The position numbers and the translations under genes were made by a program. Below the pieces are notes generated by a model. That model searched no databases. It saw only the letters and a list, made by a program, of their open reading frames with translations, and was not told the DNA's origin. 64,000 nucleotides of DNA from an uncultured Maribacter sp. (GTDB taxonomy: Bacteria; Bacteroidota; Bacteroidia; Flavobacteriales; Flavobacteriaceae), in NCBI GenBank assembly GCA_947493885.1, contig CANLTE010000002.1, positions 620,001-684,000 on the forward strand, given 5' to 3'. Below, piece by piece: positions 51,664 to 59,589 of this stretch. The stretch's first letter is position 1. The number at the start of each line of letters is the position of its first letter.

Positions 51664-51753
51664 CTATCGTTTAGCACTACTAATAATACTTAGAGCTAAC
51701 ATTGCTATGTTTATAACAACTAAGGCTAATAAAATTTCAAAGAAAGTATTCAT
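51664..51753 (-). CDS. Small single-pass membrane protein (29 aa)
   Basis: A 29-residue, one-helix protein: MNTFFEILLALVVINIAM, then a short basic end SAKR. The N terminus resembles the 55-residue protein at 37615-37782 (T-F-F-x-I-L ... I-N-x-x-M). The terminator at 51589-51618 follows on the minus side. No standard -7 element was found upstream. Its small size keeps confidence modest. Confidence 0.4.
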   Translation of the reverse strand: MNTFFEILLALVVINIAMLALSIISSAKR

Positions 51754-51900
51754 GTTTTAGTTTTAAGTGGGGAATGTTAATAGTGTTTTCTTAGTAGATA
51801 TTAATTTGTAGGAAAGGTTGCGTGGGATTACAAGAAAATTGGAAACCCTTTTAAGATTATAATCATTTCTGAGATATATACTTAAAAAAACACAAAGAAA

Positions 51901-51924
51901 AAGCCCAAGCAATTGCTTGGGCTT
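51901..51924 (-). terminator. Terminator after the cold-shock gene
   Basis: AAGCCCAAGC-AATT-GCTTGGGCTT, a perfect palindromic stem, about 28 bases beyond the cold-shock stop. The gap on its left (51625-51900) holds only the 29-aa ORF and AT-rich sequence. Confidence 0.8.
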
Positions 51925-51952
51925 ATATTATAAAAAAGTTTTATTTGCTTAC

Positions 51953-52147
51953 CTAGTCAACAACCTTCACATTAACGGCGTTTAATCCTTTTTTACCTTG
52001 TTGTAGTTCAAATTCTACAACATCACCTTCACGAACCTCGTCGATTAAGCCAGAAATGTGTACAAAATGATCTTCGTTTGAACCATCTTCAGTGATAAAG
52101 CCATAACCTTTAGAATCATTGAAGAATTTTACTGTTCCTTTACTCAT
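51953..52147 (-). CDS. Cold-shock-domain protein
   Basis: A 64-residue OB-fold RNA-binding protein of the CspA family. The RNP1 motif is KGYGFITEDG and the RNP2-like motif is DHFVHISGL. It ends in KKGLNAVNVKVVD. It binds single-stranded RNA and DNA and helps translation in the cold or during growth. ATG 52147 (MSKGTVKFF) is chosen because TATATTTG (52178-52185) puts the transcript start downstream of the longer ATG at 52180. Confidence 0.94.
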   Translation of the reverse strand: MSKGTVKFFNDSKGYGFITEDGSNEDHFVHISGLIDEVREGDVVEFELQQGKKGLNAVNVKVVD

Positions 52148-52177
52148 AATAGAAAAATTAAATATTAAATTAAAGCG

Positions 52178-52185
52178 CAAATATA
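52178..52185 (-). promoter_or_regulatory. -7 promoter element of the cold-shock gene
   Basis: The minus strand reads TATATTTG, matching TAnnTTTG, about 30 bases before the ATG. Confidence 0.5.
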
Positions 52186-52517
52186 GGCTTTAATATTTAG
52201 GAATGTAAGAATTTTGTTATTTTATCGTCCTTTTTTATAAAATAAGTTGGTTTTTATCAATTTTTTAATTAATAGAAATAATCATTTGTTAACATGTTTA
52301 ATATGTAATTTATTGTTTTTCAGTTTATTGTAATGATTTAACTTGCGCTTTTTTTCTATTGTTATTTCTAGTTTAATTATTACCTATTGTTTGAAAAAAA
52401 GGTTAGAAATGGCTTTAAAAAGAGATTTTACATAGGTTTTATATTACAAAAAATGTAATACAATATTTTTTTAAAACCAAGATTAATGCTTTTTATTACA
52501 AAAACCGTAATTGTTTA
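52186..52517. other. AT-rich gap with two ATTAC/GTAAT dyads
   Basis: This is 332 bases without a gene. ATTAC-N7-GTAAT occurs twice, at 52443-52459 and 52495-52511, 52 bases apart. I see nothing else distinct. Confidence 0.5.
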
Positions 52518-53156
52518 CTAGGTTGTAGGATCCGGTGTCATTCTTAAATAAGGTTTAATTTCCTCAACACCTTTAGTGAATATTTCCTTAGCTTCTTTTG
52601 TTGGTATTGCAGGGCTTACCACAACCTTTTCTCCGTTATTCCAATTCGCTGGCGTTGCCACTTTATGGTAAGCGGTTAGTTGTAATGAATCAATTACGCG
52701 TAATAGCTCGTAAAAATTACGTCCTGTTGATGCTGGATAAGTAAGTATAAGTTTTACTGTTTTATCTGGTGCTATAACGAAGACTGACCGTACTGTTAAA
52801 GTACTATCTGCATTCGGGTGAATCATATCATACAGGTCAGATACTTGTCGATTTTCATCAGCTATAATCGGAAAATTAACCTCAGTATTTTGTACTTCAT
52901 TAATATCTTTTATCCATTCTAGATGAGACTCCGCGCTATCCACACTTAAGGCTATCATCTTTACATTACGTTGATCAAATTCTGCTTTAAATTTTGAAGC
53001 GGTACCCAATTCTGTTGTGCATACAGGAGTAAAATCCGCTGGATGAGAGAATAAAATACCCCATCCTTCTCCTAGGTATTTATAAAAATCAATTGTTCCA
53101 ATTGAACTATTTGCTGTAAAGTTTGGAGCTTTATCTCCTAAGCGTATTGTTGCCAT
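52518..53156 (-). CDS. 1-Cys peroxiredoxin (Prx6 type)
   Basis: A 212-residue Prx6-family peroxidase. The peroxidatic cysteine is Cys46 in DFTPVCTTEL; a second resolving cysteine is absent. The long C-terminal domain (about 165-212, LRVIDSLQLTAYHKVATPANW) is that of Prx6. It reduces hydrogen peroxide and organic hydroperoxides in the cytosol. A TAATTTTG element (53185-53192) lies just upstream. Confidence 0.93.
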   Translation of the reverse strand: MATIRLGDKAPNFTANSSIGTIDFYKYLGEGWGILFSHPADFTPVCTTELGTASKFKAEFDQRNVKMIALSVDSAESHLEWIKDINEVQNTEVNFPIIADENRQVSDLYDMIHPNADSTLTVRSVFVIAPDKTVKLILTYPASTGRNFYELLRVIDSLQLTAYHKVATPANWNNGEKVVVSPAIPTKEAKEIFTKGVEEIKPYLRMTPDPTT

Positions 53157-53184
53157 TTTCTTAATTATTTACGATTGTACTCTA

Positions 53185-53192
53185 CAAAATTA
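53185..53192 (-). promoter_or_regulatory. -7 promoter element of the peroxiredoxin gene
   Basis: The minus strand reads TAATTTTG, matching TAnnTTTG. Confidence 0.5.
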
Positions 53193-53278
53193 GTAGATTA
53201 ATACTTCTGAGTTATTTTTTTAGGTTAAAGTTGTATTAAAGTTTATTTTAAATCACTTAAACTGGAGAACTTTGTCAA

Positions 53279-53824
53279 ATGGAAAACAATATTGAAACTT
53301 TAAAATATCCTATAGGTCAATTTAATAGCCTAGATATAATTACTGAGGAGCATATTAATGAATGGATAACCGTATTGGAGGAGTTTCCAACCAAATTGAA
53401 GGTATTGGTTGGTAATCTTGATGATAAGCAATTTAATACTCCATACAGAGACGGAGGTTGGACTATTGGGCAACTAATTCATCATATTGCGGATAGTCAT
53501 CATCATAGTTATACCCGTTTTAAGTGGACATTAACAGAAAACAAGCCAACTATTAAGGCGTACGACCAGAATGAATGGTCGGATTTGTTTGATGCTAAAT
53601 CAGCTCCTGTTGAATTATCCTTAGCTTACATAAGCGTTCTGCACGCCAAGTTGGTTTTTTTATTAAAAGGTTTAACTAGGAATCAGTGGGATATGACATA
53701 TGTACATCCAGAAGGGAATGTTACCGTAAGCCTTGCTCAAAACGCAGGAAAATATGCTTGGCATAGTAATCATCATTTTGCACATATTAAGGGGTTACTT
53801 ATTCGTAAAGGCTGGTTGAGGTAA
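53279..53824 (+). CDS. DinB/YfiT-like metal-dependent hydrolase
   Basis: A 181-residue four-helix protein of the DinB/YfiT (bacillithiol transferase-like) group. The three-His nickel or zinc site is visible: IGQLIHHIADSHHH in the second helix and WHSNHHFAHI near the C terminus. The opening LKYPIGQF is typical of the YfiT subgroup. It may be a thiol-dependent transferase; the thiol and substrate are unknown. It is convergent with the thioredoxin-like gene, the stops meeting directly. Confidence 0.88.
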   Translation: MENNIETLKYPIGQFNSLDIITEEHINEWITVLEEFPTKLKVLVGNLDDKQFNTPYRDGGWTIGQLIHHIADSHHHSYTRFKWTLTENKPTIKAYDQNEWSDLFDAKSAPVELSLAYISVLHAKLVFLLKGLTRNQWDMTYVHPEGNVTVSLAQNAGKYAWHSNHHFAHIKGLLIRKGWLR

Positions 53825-54379
53825 TTATTTCCATTTAATATTGCAGCCAATGCTGGGTTTTTGAATATTACTAACTTCTCTACCGCTTATAACTGCAGAA
53901 ATAGCTTCGCTGATGTCATTACCTGTAACTGGAATGTTATTTCCTGGTCTTGAATCGTCCAATTGCCCTCGATAAACAAGTTTTAAATTACTATCAAATA
54001 GAAAAAAGTCAGGAGTGCAAGCGGCATCATATGCTTTTGCAATTTCTTGTGTTTCATCGTATAAATACGGGAACGGATATGCTTCTTTTTTAGCAACTTC
54101 TTTCATTAAATGCGGTGCATCATGTGGATAGTTTTTTACATCGTTGCTAGATATAGCAACAAAACTTACTCCTTTGTCTTTATAGGTATTTGCTAAGGAT
54201 ACTATACCACGATTTACATGAATTACAAAGGGACAATGATTGCATATAAACATTACTAGCGTGGCGCTATTTCCTTTAATTGTTTGTAGATTAATTGTAT
54301 CTCCACTAACCGTATCAGGTAGTTCAAATTCAGGAGCTGTTGTGCCCAGAGGCATCATGTTACTTGGAGTTCTTGCCAT
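53825..54379 (-). CDS. Thioredoxin-family protein (AhpC/TSA-like)
   Basis: A 184-residue peroxiredoxin-like or thioredoxin-fold protein without a signal peptide. The active site is CNHC in MFICNHCPFVIH, a C-x-x-C unlike classical peroxiredoxins. GTTAPEFELPDT opens the domain. It belongs to the group often annotated as a thioredoxin family protein with the CNHCP motif. A cytosolic disulfide or peroxide role is inferred. Confidence 0.88.
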   Translation of the reverse strand: MARTPSNMMPLGTTAPEFELPDTVSGDTINLQTIKGNSATLVMFICNHCPFVIHVNRGIVSLANTYKDKGVSFVAISSNDVKNYPHDAPHLMKEVAKKEAYPFPYLYDETQEIAKAYDAACTPDFFLFDSNLKLVYRGQLDDSRPGNNIPVTGNDISEAISAVISGREVSNIQKPSIGCNIKWK

Positions 54380-54513
54380 AAAAAAATGCTTTTTACTACT
54401 GTAAAAGTATTGAATTCTTTTAAGCTATTTCTTTAATCTAAGATGTTGAAAGTATAAAAATATTAAGTGAAAACGTTATCTTGGGAGTTTACTAATTCCA
54501 AACCAACCAATTT

Positions 54514-55422
54514 TTGACAGAATCTCTGATTGATAATGTGCAAATAAATTTTGATGCAAAGGCGCTATGGACAATGAACATAGCTCTGGGGTTAGTAATG
54601 TTTGGCGTTGCATTGGAAATTAAGGTCAGTGATTTTAAACGATTATTAGAAAAACCAAAACCCGTATTGGTTGGAGTTACAAGTCAATTTATTTTACTTC
54701 CCGTAGTCACTTTTTTGTTTGTTTTAATAGTGCAACCAGAGCCAAGTGTAGCTTTAGGTATGTTTATGGTAGCAGCATGTCCAGGAGGTAATATTTCAAA
54801 TTTTATAACCCATTTATCTAAGGGTAATTCTGCTTTGTCCGTTAGCCTAACAGCTGTTGCAACATTGCTCGCTATTGGAATGACACCTTTAAATTTGCAA
54901 TTATGGGGTTCTTTGTATGCTCCAACTTCAGAATTGCTTAAAAAAGTGGCTATATCACCTATTGAGATGATTAAATTAGTGTCATTACTTTTAGGCGTAC
55001 CGCTATTTTTTGGAATGTGGGTAAATTATAAGTTTCCATTTTTCGCAAGTAAAATTGCCAAAGTATTAAAGGTGATTTCTTTGTTGTTTTTTATTGCATT
55101 GGTATTTTTGGCGATATATAATAACAAAACCGTTTTTGCGGAATATGTTATGTATGTTTTCTGGATTGTTTTAGCGCATAATTTGTTGGCTTTTTTAACA
55201 GGTTTTTCGTTCTCTAGTTTAATGGGGTTGAATAAATCTAATATTAGATCAGTTACAATTGAAACGGGGATTCAAAATTCGGGATTAGGACTTTTATTAA
55301 TATTTACTTTTTTCGAAGGTTTAGGAGGAATGGCATTACTTGCAGCTTTTTGGGGAATATGGCATATAGTATCAGGGCTATTGTTGGCAAGCTTTTGGGG
55401 GAGAAAAAGGATAGATAAATAA
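54514..55422 (+). CDS. Bile acid:sodium symporter family transporter
   Basis: A 302-residue protein with about nine to ten helices of the BASS (SLC10) family. The sodium-site motifs are CPGGNISNFITHLSKGN and ETGIQNSGLGL, the expected crossover helices. The first codon is TTG 54514. An ATG within the first helix (MNIALGLVMFG) would shorten it by 20 residues; the TTG start is favoured because it keeps the N-terminal loop. It imports an organic anion with Na+; bile acids are unlikely, and 2-keto acids such as pantoate or pyruvate are possible. Confidence 0.92.
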   Translation: MTESLIDNVQINFDAKALWTMNIALGLVMFGVALEIKVSDFKRLLEKPKPVLVGVTSQFILLPVVTFLFVLIVQPEPSVALGMFMVAACPGGNISNFITHLSKGNSALSVSLTAVATLLAIGMTPLNLQLWGSLYAPTSELLKKVAISPIEMIKLVSLLLGVPLFFGMWVNYKFPFFASKIAKVLKVISLLFFIALVFLAIYNNKTVFAEYVMYVFWIVLAHNLLAFLTGFSFSSLMGLNKSNIRSVTIETGIQNSGLGLLLIFTFFEGLGGMALLAAFWGIWHIVSGLLLASFWGRKRIDK

Positions 55423-55429
55423 CATTACA

Positions 55430-56476
55430 TTGAAACAAATATTGTATTCATTACTTAAGTTTTGGGTAAAGACTAGTTTATACTTGTACCACAGAAAGAT
55501 AGAGGTAAACGGTCTTGAGAATGTTCCAAAAAATAAACCTGTTTTGTTTTTGCCCAATCATCAAAATGCTTTAATAGATATTTTATTATTAGTTGTTGAT
55601 TGTAATAGGAAACCCTATTTTTTATCCAGATCAGATATTTTTACAAAAAAGCGTCTAAACTCGTTTTTTAAGTTTCTTCAAATGATGCCGATATATAGAA
55701 TACGAGATGGACGGTCATCACTAAAGAAAAATGAAGCGGTATTTAATACTTGTGCAAAATTGTTTAAAAACAATCAGGCCATATTTATATTTCCAGAAGG
55801 AAATCACGGACTTAAACGAAGAGTACGTCCATTGAGTCGAGGATTTGGAAGAGTTTTACTTGGTGCTTGGGAGAAGGATGCTGATTTAGACATTCATATT
55901 ATTCCTGTTGGACTTAATTATAAAGAGGCTAGTAACTTCCCCGACAGTGCCGCTGTTCACTTCGGAGAACCATTTAGCGCATTGGATTTCTACAATGCTA
56001 CAGAACCTTCCTTGTCAGTAAATAATATTAAACAAGAAGTTGCTTCTCGTTTAAAAAAATTAACAACACATATTAATGAAGAGTTAAACTATGATGATAT
56101 TATTGGAACTCTTGATGGGTTAAAGGTGGATTATCTTAATCCAACCGAAACAAATAAAACCATTAATTCTCTAGATAAAATAAAATTACCGCCTAACATA
56201 ATCGGTAAGACAAAGAGTAGAATTAACCTTTTGGAAATACTTTTTATTATTGTGAATTTCCCAATGATTTTATTATGGAGGAAAGTATTGAAACCAAAAG
56301 TGCCAGAATTAGAGTTTAAAAGTACATTTAGGTTTGGGTTATGTTTAGTTGGTTACCCATTTTTTTATGCTATTATATTTACAATATGTTCTGTAATATG
56401 GAATTGGTTGATAGGAGTGTACCTAGTTTTGGGAATAATACTTTTTAACTTGCTTTATGTGCGAATAAAAAAATAA
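55430..56476 (+). CDS. 1-acylglycerol-3-phosphate acyltransferase-like protein
   Basis: A 348-residue PlsC-type acyltransferase. The catalytic motif is LPNHQNALIDILLL. The His-to-Asp distance is five residues, not four, as in Gat1/Sct1-type enzymes. The second motif IFIFPEGNHG follows. Two hydrophobic helices near the C terminus anchor it. It probably acylates lysophospholipids or glycerol phosphate at the inner membrane. The TTG start at 55430 is eight bases after the symporter stop. Confidence 0.88.
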   Translation: MKQILYSLLKFWVKTSLYLYHRKIEVNGLENVPKNKPVLFLPNHQNALIDILLLVVDCNRKPYFLSRSDIFTKKRLNSFFKFLQMMPIYRIRDGRSSLKKNEAVFNTCAKLFKNNQAIFIFPEGNHGLKRRVRPLSRGFGRVLLGAWEKDADLDIHIIPVGLNYKEASNFPDSAAVHFGEPFSALDFYNATEPSLSVNNIKQEVASRLKKLTTHINEELNYDDIIGTLDGLKVDYLNPTETNKTINSLDKIKLPPNIIGKTKSRINLLEILFIIVNFPMILLWRKVLKPKVPELEFKSTFRFGLCLVGYPFFYAIIFTICSVIWNWLIGVYLVLGIILFNLLYVRIKK

Positions 56477-56528
56477 TCGGGATAAGCTGAATTAAGCTCA
56501 CCCCGATTGTATAAAATATGAGTGTTAA

Positions 56529-59054
56529 TTACATAATTTGCCCAAAGAAAATGGCATTCATAAGTAATTTATTAGTGCCGTACCAAAAGGCTCTAAAATT
56601 AGTGTTATCCGTAAATACCATTACCCTACCTTTTCCTAATTTTTTAACCTGAAATGGAACCGAGCCTTTAATGAGTTCTAAATTCTCTTCTGAAATATAT
56701 CCACTTAGTAACGGATTTTGAGTATAAATTATAGGGTTGTTATAACTTTCTTTATGTGGTTTAATATAAATGTTCGTATTTCTAAATAAGGGTAGCGACG
56801 TGTTTTTATACCCGTAATTAATAGGGTGTGAGCGATCTATTTTTGTTTGAAATATAGTCCCGCCTGTTACTTGCGCACCCAAAAAATCTTGGCGCTGGTC
56901 AAAAGCAATGTTTTTGGCGATGATGGTATCTTTTTTAAATTCTAGGCTTAAAAATTCGTTAGATGAAAGCCATTTTGCAACATCACGATACCCAATAAGT
57001 GTTCCGCCATTTTTAACCCATGTTTTTAACTTATCGGCATGTTTTTTTGTTAACGAGCTTTTTCCAAAAGAACTGGGTATTATAATATCTGTATAACTGC
57101 TTAAATCTACAGAATTAAAATAGTTTAAATCTAGCTTAGTTAACTTAATATTATAGCGTATATCAAAAAGATGCCAAACTTCACCAGCATCATATGGCCT
57201 AATATTATTACCAACCAGTATGGCTACTTTTTGCTTTTTTATAGGGTCAAAATTGTTACTGCCTAAATCAATTCCATTTGCTAGTCCCGTGCCAACAGCT
57301 GTAATTTTAATTTTAGCATCCTCTGCTACTTTACTTAAAAAAGAATACAATTCATCAGAATTCAATTTTTGATTTTGAACGGGAATCATAATGGTTCCAT
57401 AATCATATTGTTTTCCTTCTAAATTAAAAGGAGATTTGGCGACTTTGGCCCGTAAACCCTTATTGACTATTTTATTAAGTGCTTTAGGCGTGTAATACTC
57501 ATTCCATTCAAATAAGTATGCATAATTGGTTTTTGACGATACACTACCCGTTAAATGCTCTAAATTGTTTGTTTTCTTTGCGTCTTCGGGTATGGTAGAC
57601 ACTTCCACATAGTCCACATTAAAGGCTAAAGGAAAGGTCCATGCAGATACATCGTAAAACAAACTATCTTTAAATGTGGTTCGTTTTTCAAACATAGCCT
57701 TAACAAGTCTATGATTTTTTTGATTTAGTGGAATAACATAACTGGCTCCCTTTTTAAAGGATTTCCCTTTTATAATGGCATCGTTTGTTAATTCATGAAA
57801 TTCAATTTTTTGACGCTGTAAGATTTCAGCTAAATGCCATGTTTTAGCAGCATCTTTACTATCTCCAAAAACAATAGCTTTGTTTTTGTTTTTTACGGAT
57901 TCTGCTCTTGCGTGGTTATAAAAGTCTTTTTGATACGATAAAATTTTAACGCGCATATTTTTAGCGGCATCAATGGTAGAAAGTGCAGTTGTAAATTGAT
58001 TTCGAATTGTAAATGGAAAAGTTAATAATCCGTTTTCCGTATTTTGAGCATGACCCCTGGAACTGGCTTGTTCGAATAAAATACCTATTCCCCCATTAAT
58101 ATCAGGGAAGGTGGACCCTTTACCGTAGTAATAATCATCAAAATTTTCCTCTGAATAATAAAGAGAACCAATTTTATCTAATGCTTTAGCGTGATATGTT
58201 CCAATTTCGGCAGTTAAATCTTGATTTGCTTTAGGGGTAAGTGGATGAAAACGAGAAGGTTCACCGGGTTGAAAAAAGAAAGTAGAATTTGTCCCCATTT
58301 CATGATGGTCGGTAAGAATATTAGGTAACCATTTATGAAAACTTTCAATTCTTGATTTACTTTCAGGAAGCTGTACAGGTAGCCAATCTCTATTCATATC
58401 AAACCAATAGTGATTGGTTCTTCCTCCCGGCCAAACTTCATGATACTCTCTTTCGTTATTATCTGCTACAATATTTTTACTCTTATTAGTATTTGCCCAA
58501 TGTGCGAATCGTTGTAAGCCATCAGGGTTAAAAGAGGGGTCTAAAAGAATTACAGTTTCGTCTAAAAGTTTATCAATTTGTGGTCCTTCTGCTGCGGCCA
58601 AATAATAGGCATATAACAAACTTGCATTTGATCCACTGGGTTCGTTCCCATGTATAGAAAAACCTTGGTACACCACTATTGGCATACGATCTAAGTTTAG
58701 ATTATTGGAACCTTTTTCGGTTAAAGAAAGATGCTCTTTTCTAATTTCCTCTAAATTGGTATGATTTTTTGGAGAGGTAATAGTAAGCAGCAATAAATGC
58801 CTTCCTTCAAAAGTGATTCCTCTTTTCTCAAGAGTAATTCTATCACTTATTTTCGCTAACATTTGCATATAAAACATGAGTTTATCATGAGTCACATGCC
58901 ATTCACCAACTTCATGACCTATAATTTCCTTTGGTGTGGGAATGTTTTTGTTATAGGTTACATCTTGAGGAAGGTAATAATTTAAATCTAATTGATTTTG
59001 GGAAAAAGCACTTTGCAGAATGCAAAGTACTCCAACAAAGAGTAGTTTTTTCAT
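56529..59054 (-). CDS. M14 family zinc carboxypeptidase-like protein
   Basis: An 841-residue exported peptidase (signal ending QSAFSQ). The zinc site of M14 is in FSIHGNEPSGSN (His135, Glu138), with the later ILTDHHEMGTN supplying the third region. The C-terminal half (about 430-841) is a GATase1-like/DUF accessory region typical of large Bacteroidetes M14 proteins. It trims peptides outside the cytoplasm. Its promoter is not obvious. Confidence 0.88.
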   Translation of the reverse strand: MKKLLFVGVLCILQSAFSQNQLDLNYYLPQDVTYNKNIPTPKEIIGHEVGEWHVTHDKLMFYMQMLAKISDRITLEKRGITFEGRHLLLLTITSPKNHTNLEEIRKEHLSLTEKGSNNLNLDRMPIVVYQGFSIHGNEPSGSNASLLYAYYLAAAEGPQIDKLLDETVILLDPSFNPDGLQRFAHWANTNKSKNIVADNNEREYHEVWPGGRTNHYWFDMNRDWLPVQLPESKSRIESFHKWLPNILTDHHEMGTNSTFFFQPGEPSRFHPLTPKANQDLTAEIGTYHAKALDKIGSLYYSEENFDDYYYGKGSTFPDINGGIGILFEQASSRGHAQNTENGLLTFPFTIRNQFTTALSTIDAAKNMRVKILSYQKDFYNHARAESVKNKNKAIVFGDSKDAAKTWHLAEILQRQKIEFHELTNDAIIKGKSFKKGASYVIPLNQKNHRLVKAMFEKRTTFKDSLFYDVSAWTFPLAFNVDYVEVSTIPEDAKKTNNLEHLTGSVSSKTNYAYLFEWNEYYTPKALNKIVNKGLRAKVAKSPFNLEGKQYDYGTIMIPVQNQKLNSDELYSFLSKVAEDAKIKITAVGTGLANGIDLGSNNFDPIKKQKVAILVGNNIRPYDAGEVWHLFDIRYNIKLTKLDLNYFNSVDLSSYTDIIIPSSFGKSSLTKKHADKLKTWVKNGGTLIGYRDVAKWLSSNEFLSLEFKKDTIIAKNIAFDQRQDFLGAQVTGGTIFQTKIDRSHPINYGYKNTSLPLFRNTNIYIKPHKESYNNPIIYTQNPLLSGYISEENLELIKGSVPFQVKKLGKGRVMVFTDNTNFRAFWYGTNKLLMNAIFFGQIM

Positions 59055-59086
59055 GTAATAATTTTAATTAGTCCAGTCATAAAAAT

Positions 59087-59118
59087 AAAAAACGATCCTG
59101 AATAACAGGACCGTTTTT
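59087..59118. terminator. Hairpin between M14 and DUF3276 genes
   Basis: An 8-bp stem CGATCCTG / CAGGACCG with one mismatch and A/T flanks; it terminates the DUF3276 gene on the minus strand. Confidence 0.6.
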
Positions 59119-59142
59119 TATTTTTCCTCAGAAAAAAACTAA

Positions 59143-59514
59143 TTAAATATCATCGAACTCTACATTTGTAAAATTTTCAGTCTCTGAAGCATTACCCTCG
59201 TTATGAGCATCCTCTTTTTTAAAGTCTTTTTGATGTCTTTCAGAAATAACTTCTTCACCTTTTTCATTAATAATGAAATTCATCATTTCATCTACGTTTT
59301 CTTTAAACGCAGCAAAGTCTTCTTTATATAAATATATTTTGTGCTTTTTATAGTGGAAAGAACCATCATCGTGCGTAAATTTTTTACTTTCAGTAATTGT
59401 AAGATAATAGTCTCCTGCCTTTGTGCTACGAACATCAAAAAAATATGTTCTTCTACCTGCTCTAAGCACTTTTGAGTGGATTTCTTCTTGATCCATTAAT
59501 TCTCTGTCATTCAT
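59143..59514 (-). CDS. DUF3276 PUR-like nucleic-acid-binding protein
   Basis: A 123-residue protein of the DUF3276/PUR-alpha-like group. The core is KVLRAGRRTYFFDVRSTKAGDYYLTITESKK, the Whirly/PUR repeat, followed by KHKIYLYKEDF and an acidic tail. It probably binds single-stranded DNA or RNA. It is found in nearly all Bacteroidetes. Function there unproven. Confidence 0.9.
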   Translation of the reverse strand: MNDRELMDQEEIHSKVLRAGRRTYFFDVRSTKAGDYYLTITESKKFTHDDGSFHYKKHKIYLYKEDFAAFKENVDEMMNFIINEKGEEVISERHQKDFKKEDAHNEGNASETENFTNVEFDDI

Positions 59515-59589
59515 TTGGTGTTGTGTATAGTTATTGTAAGGTTAATATCATTCAAAAATGAAAAAAAAAGTGTACATGGCAAAGTTTTT

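Noticed and set aside
52148-52517. Long cold-shock 5' leader acting as an RNA thermometer
   Set aside because: The -7 element at 52178-52185 gives a leader of only about 25 bases.
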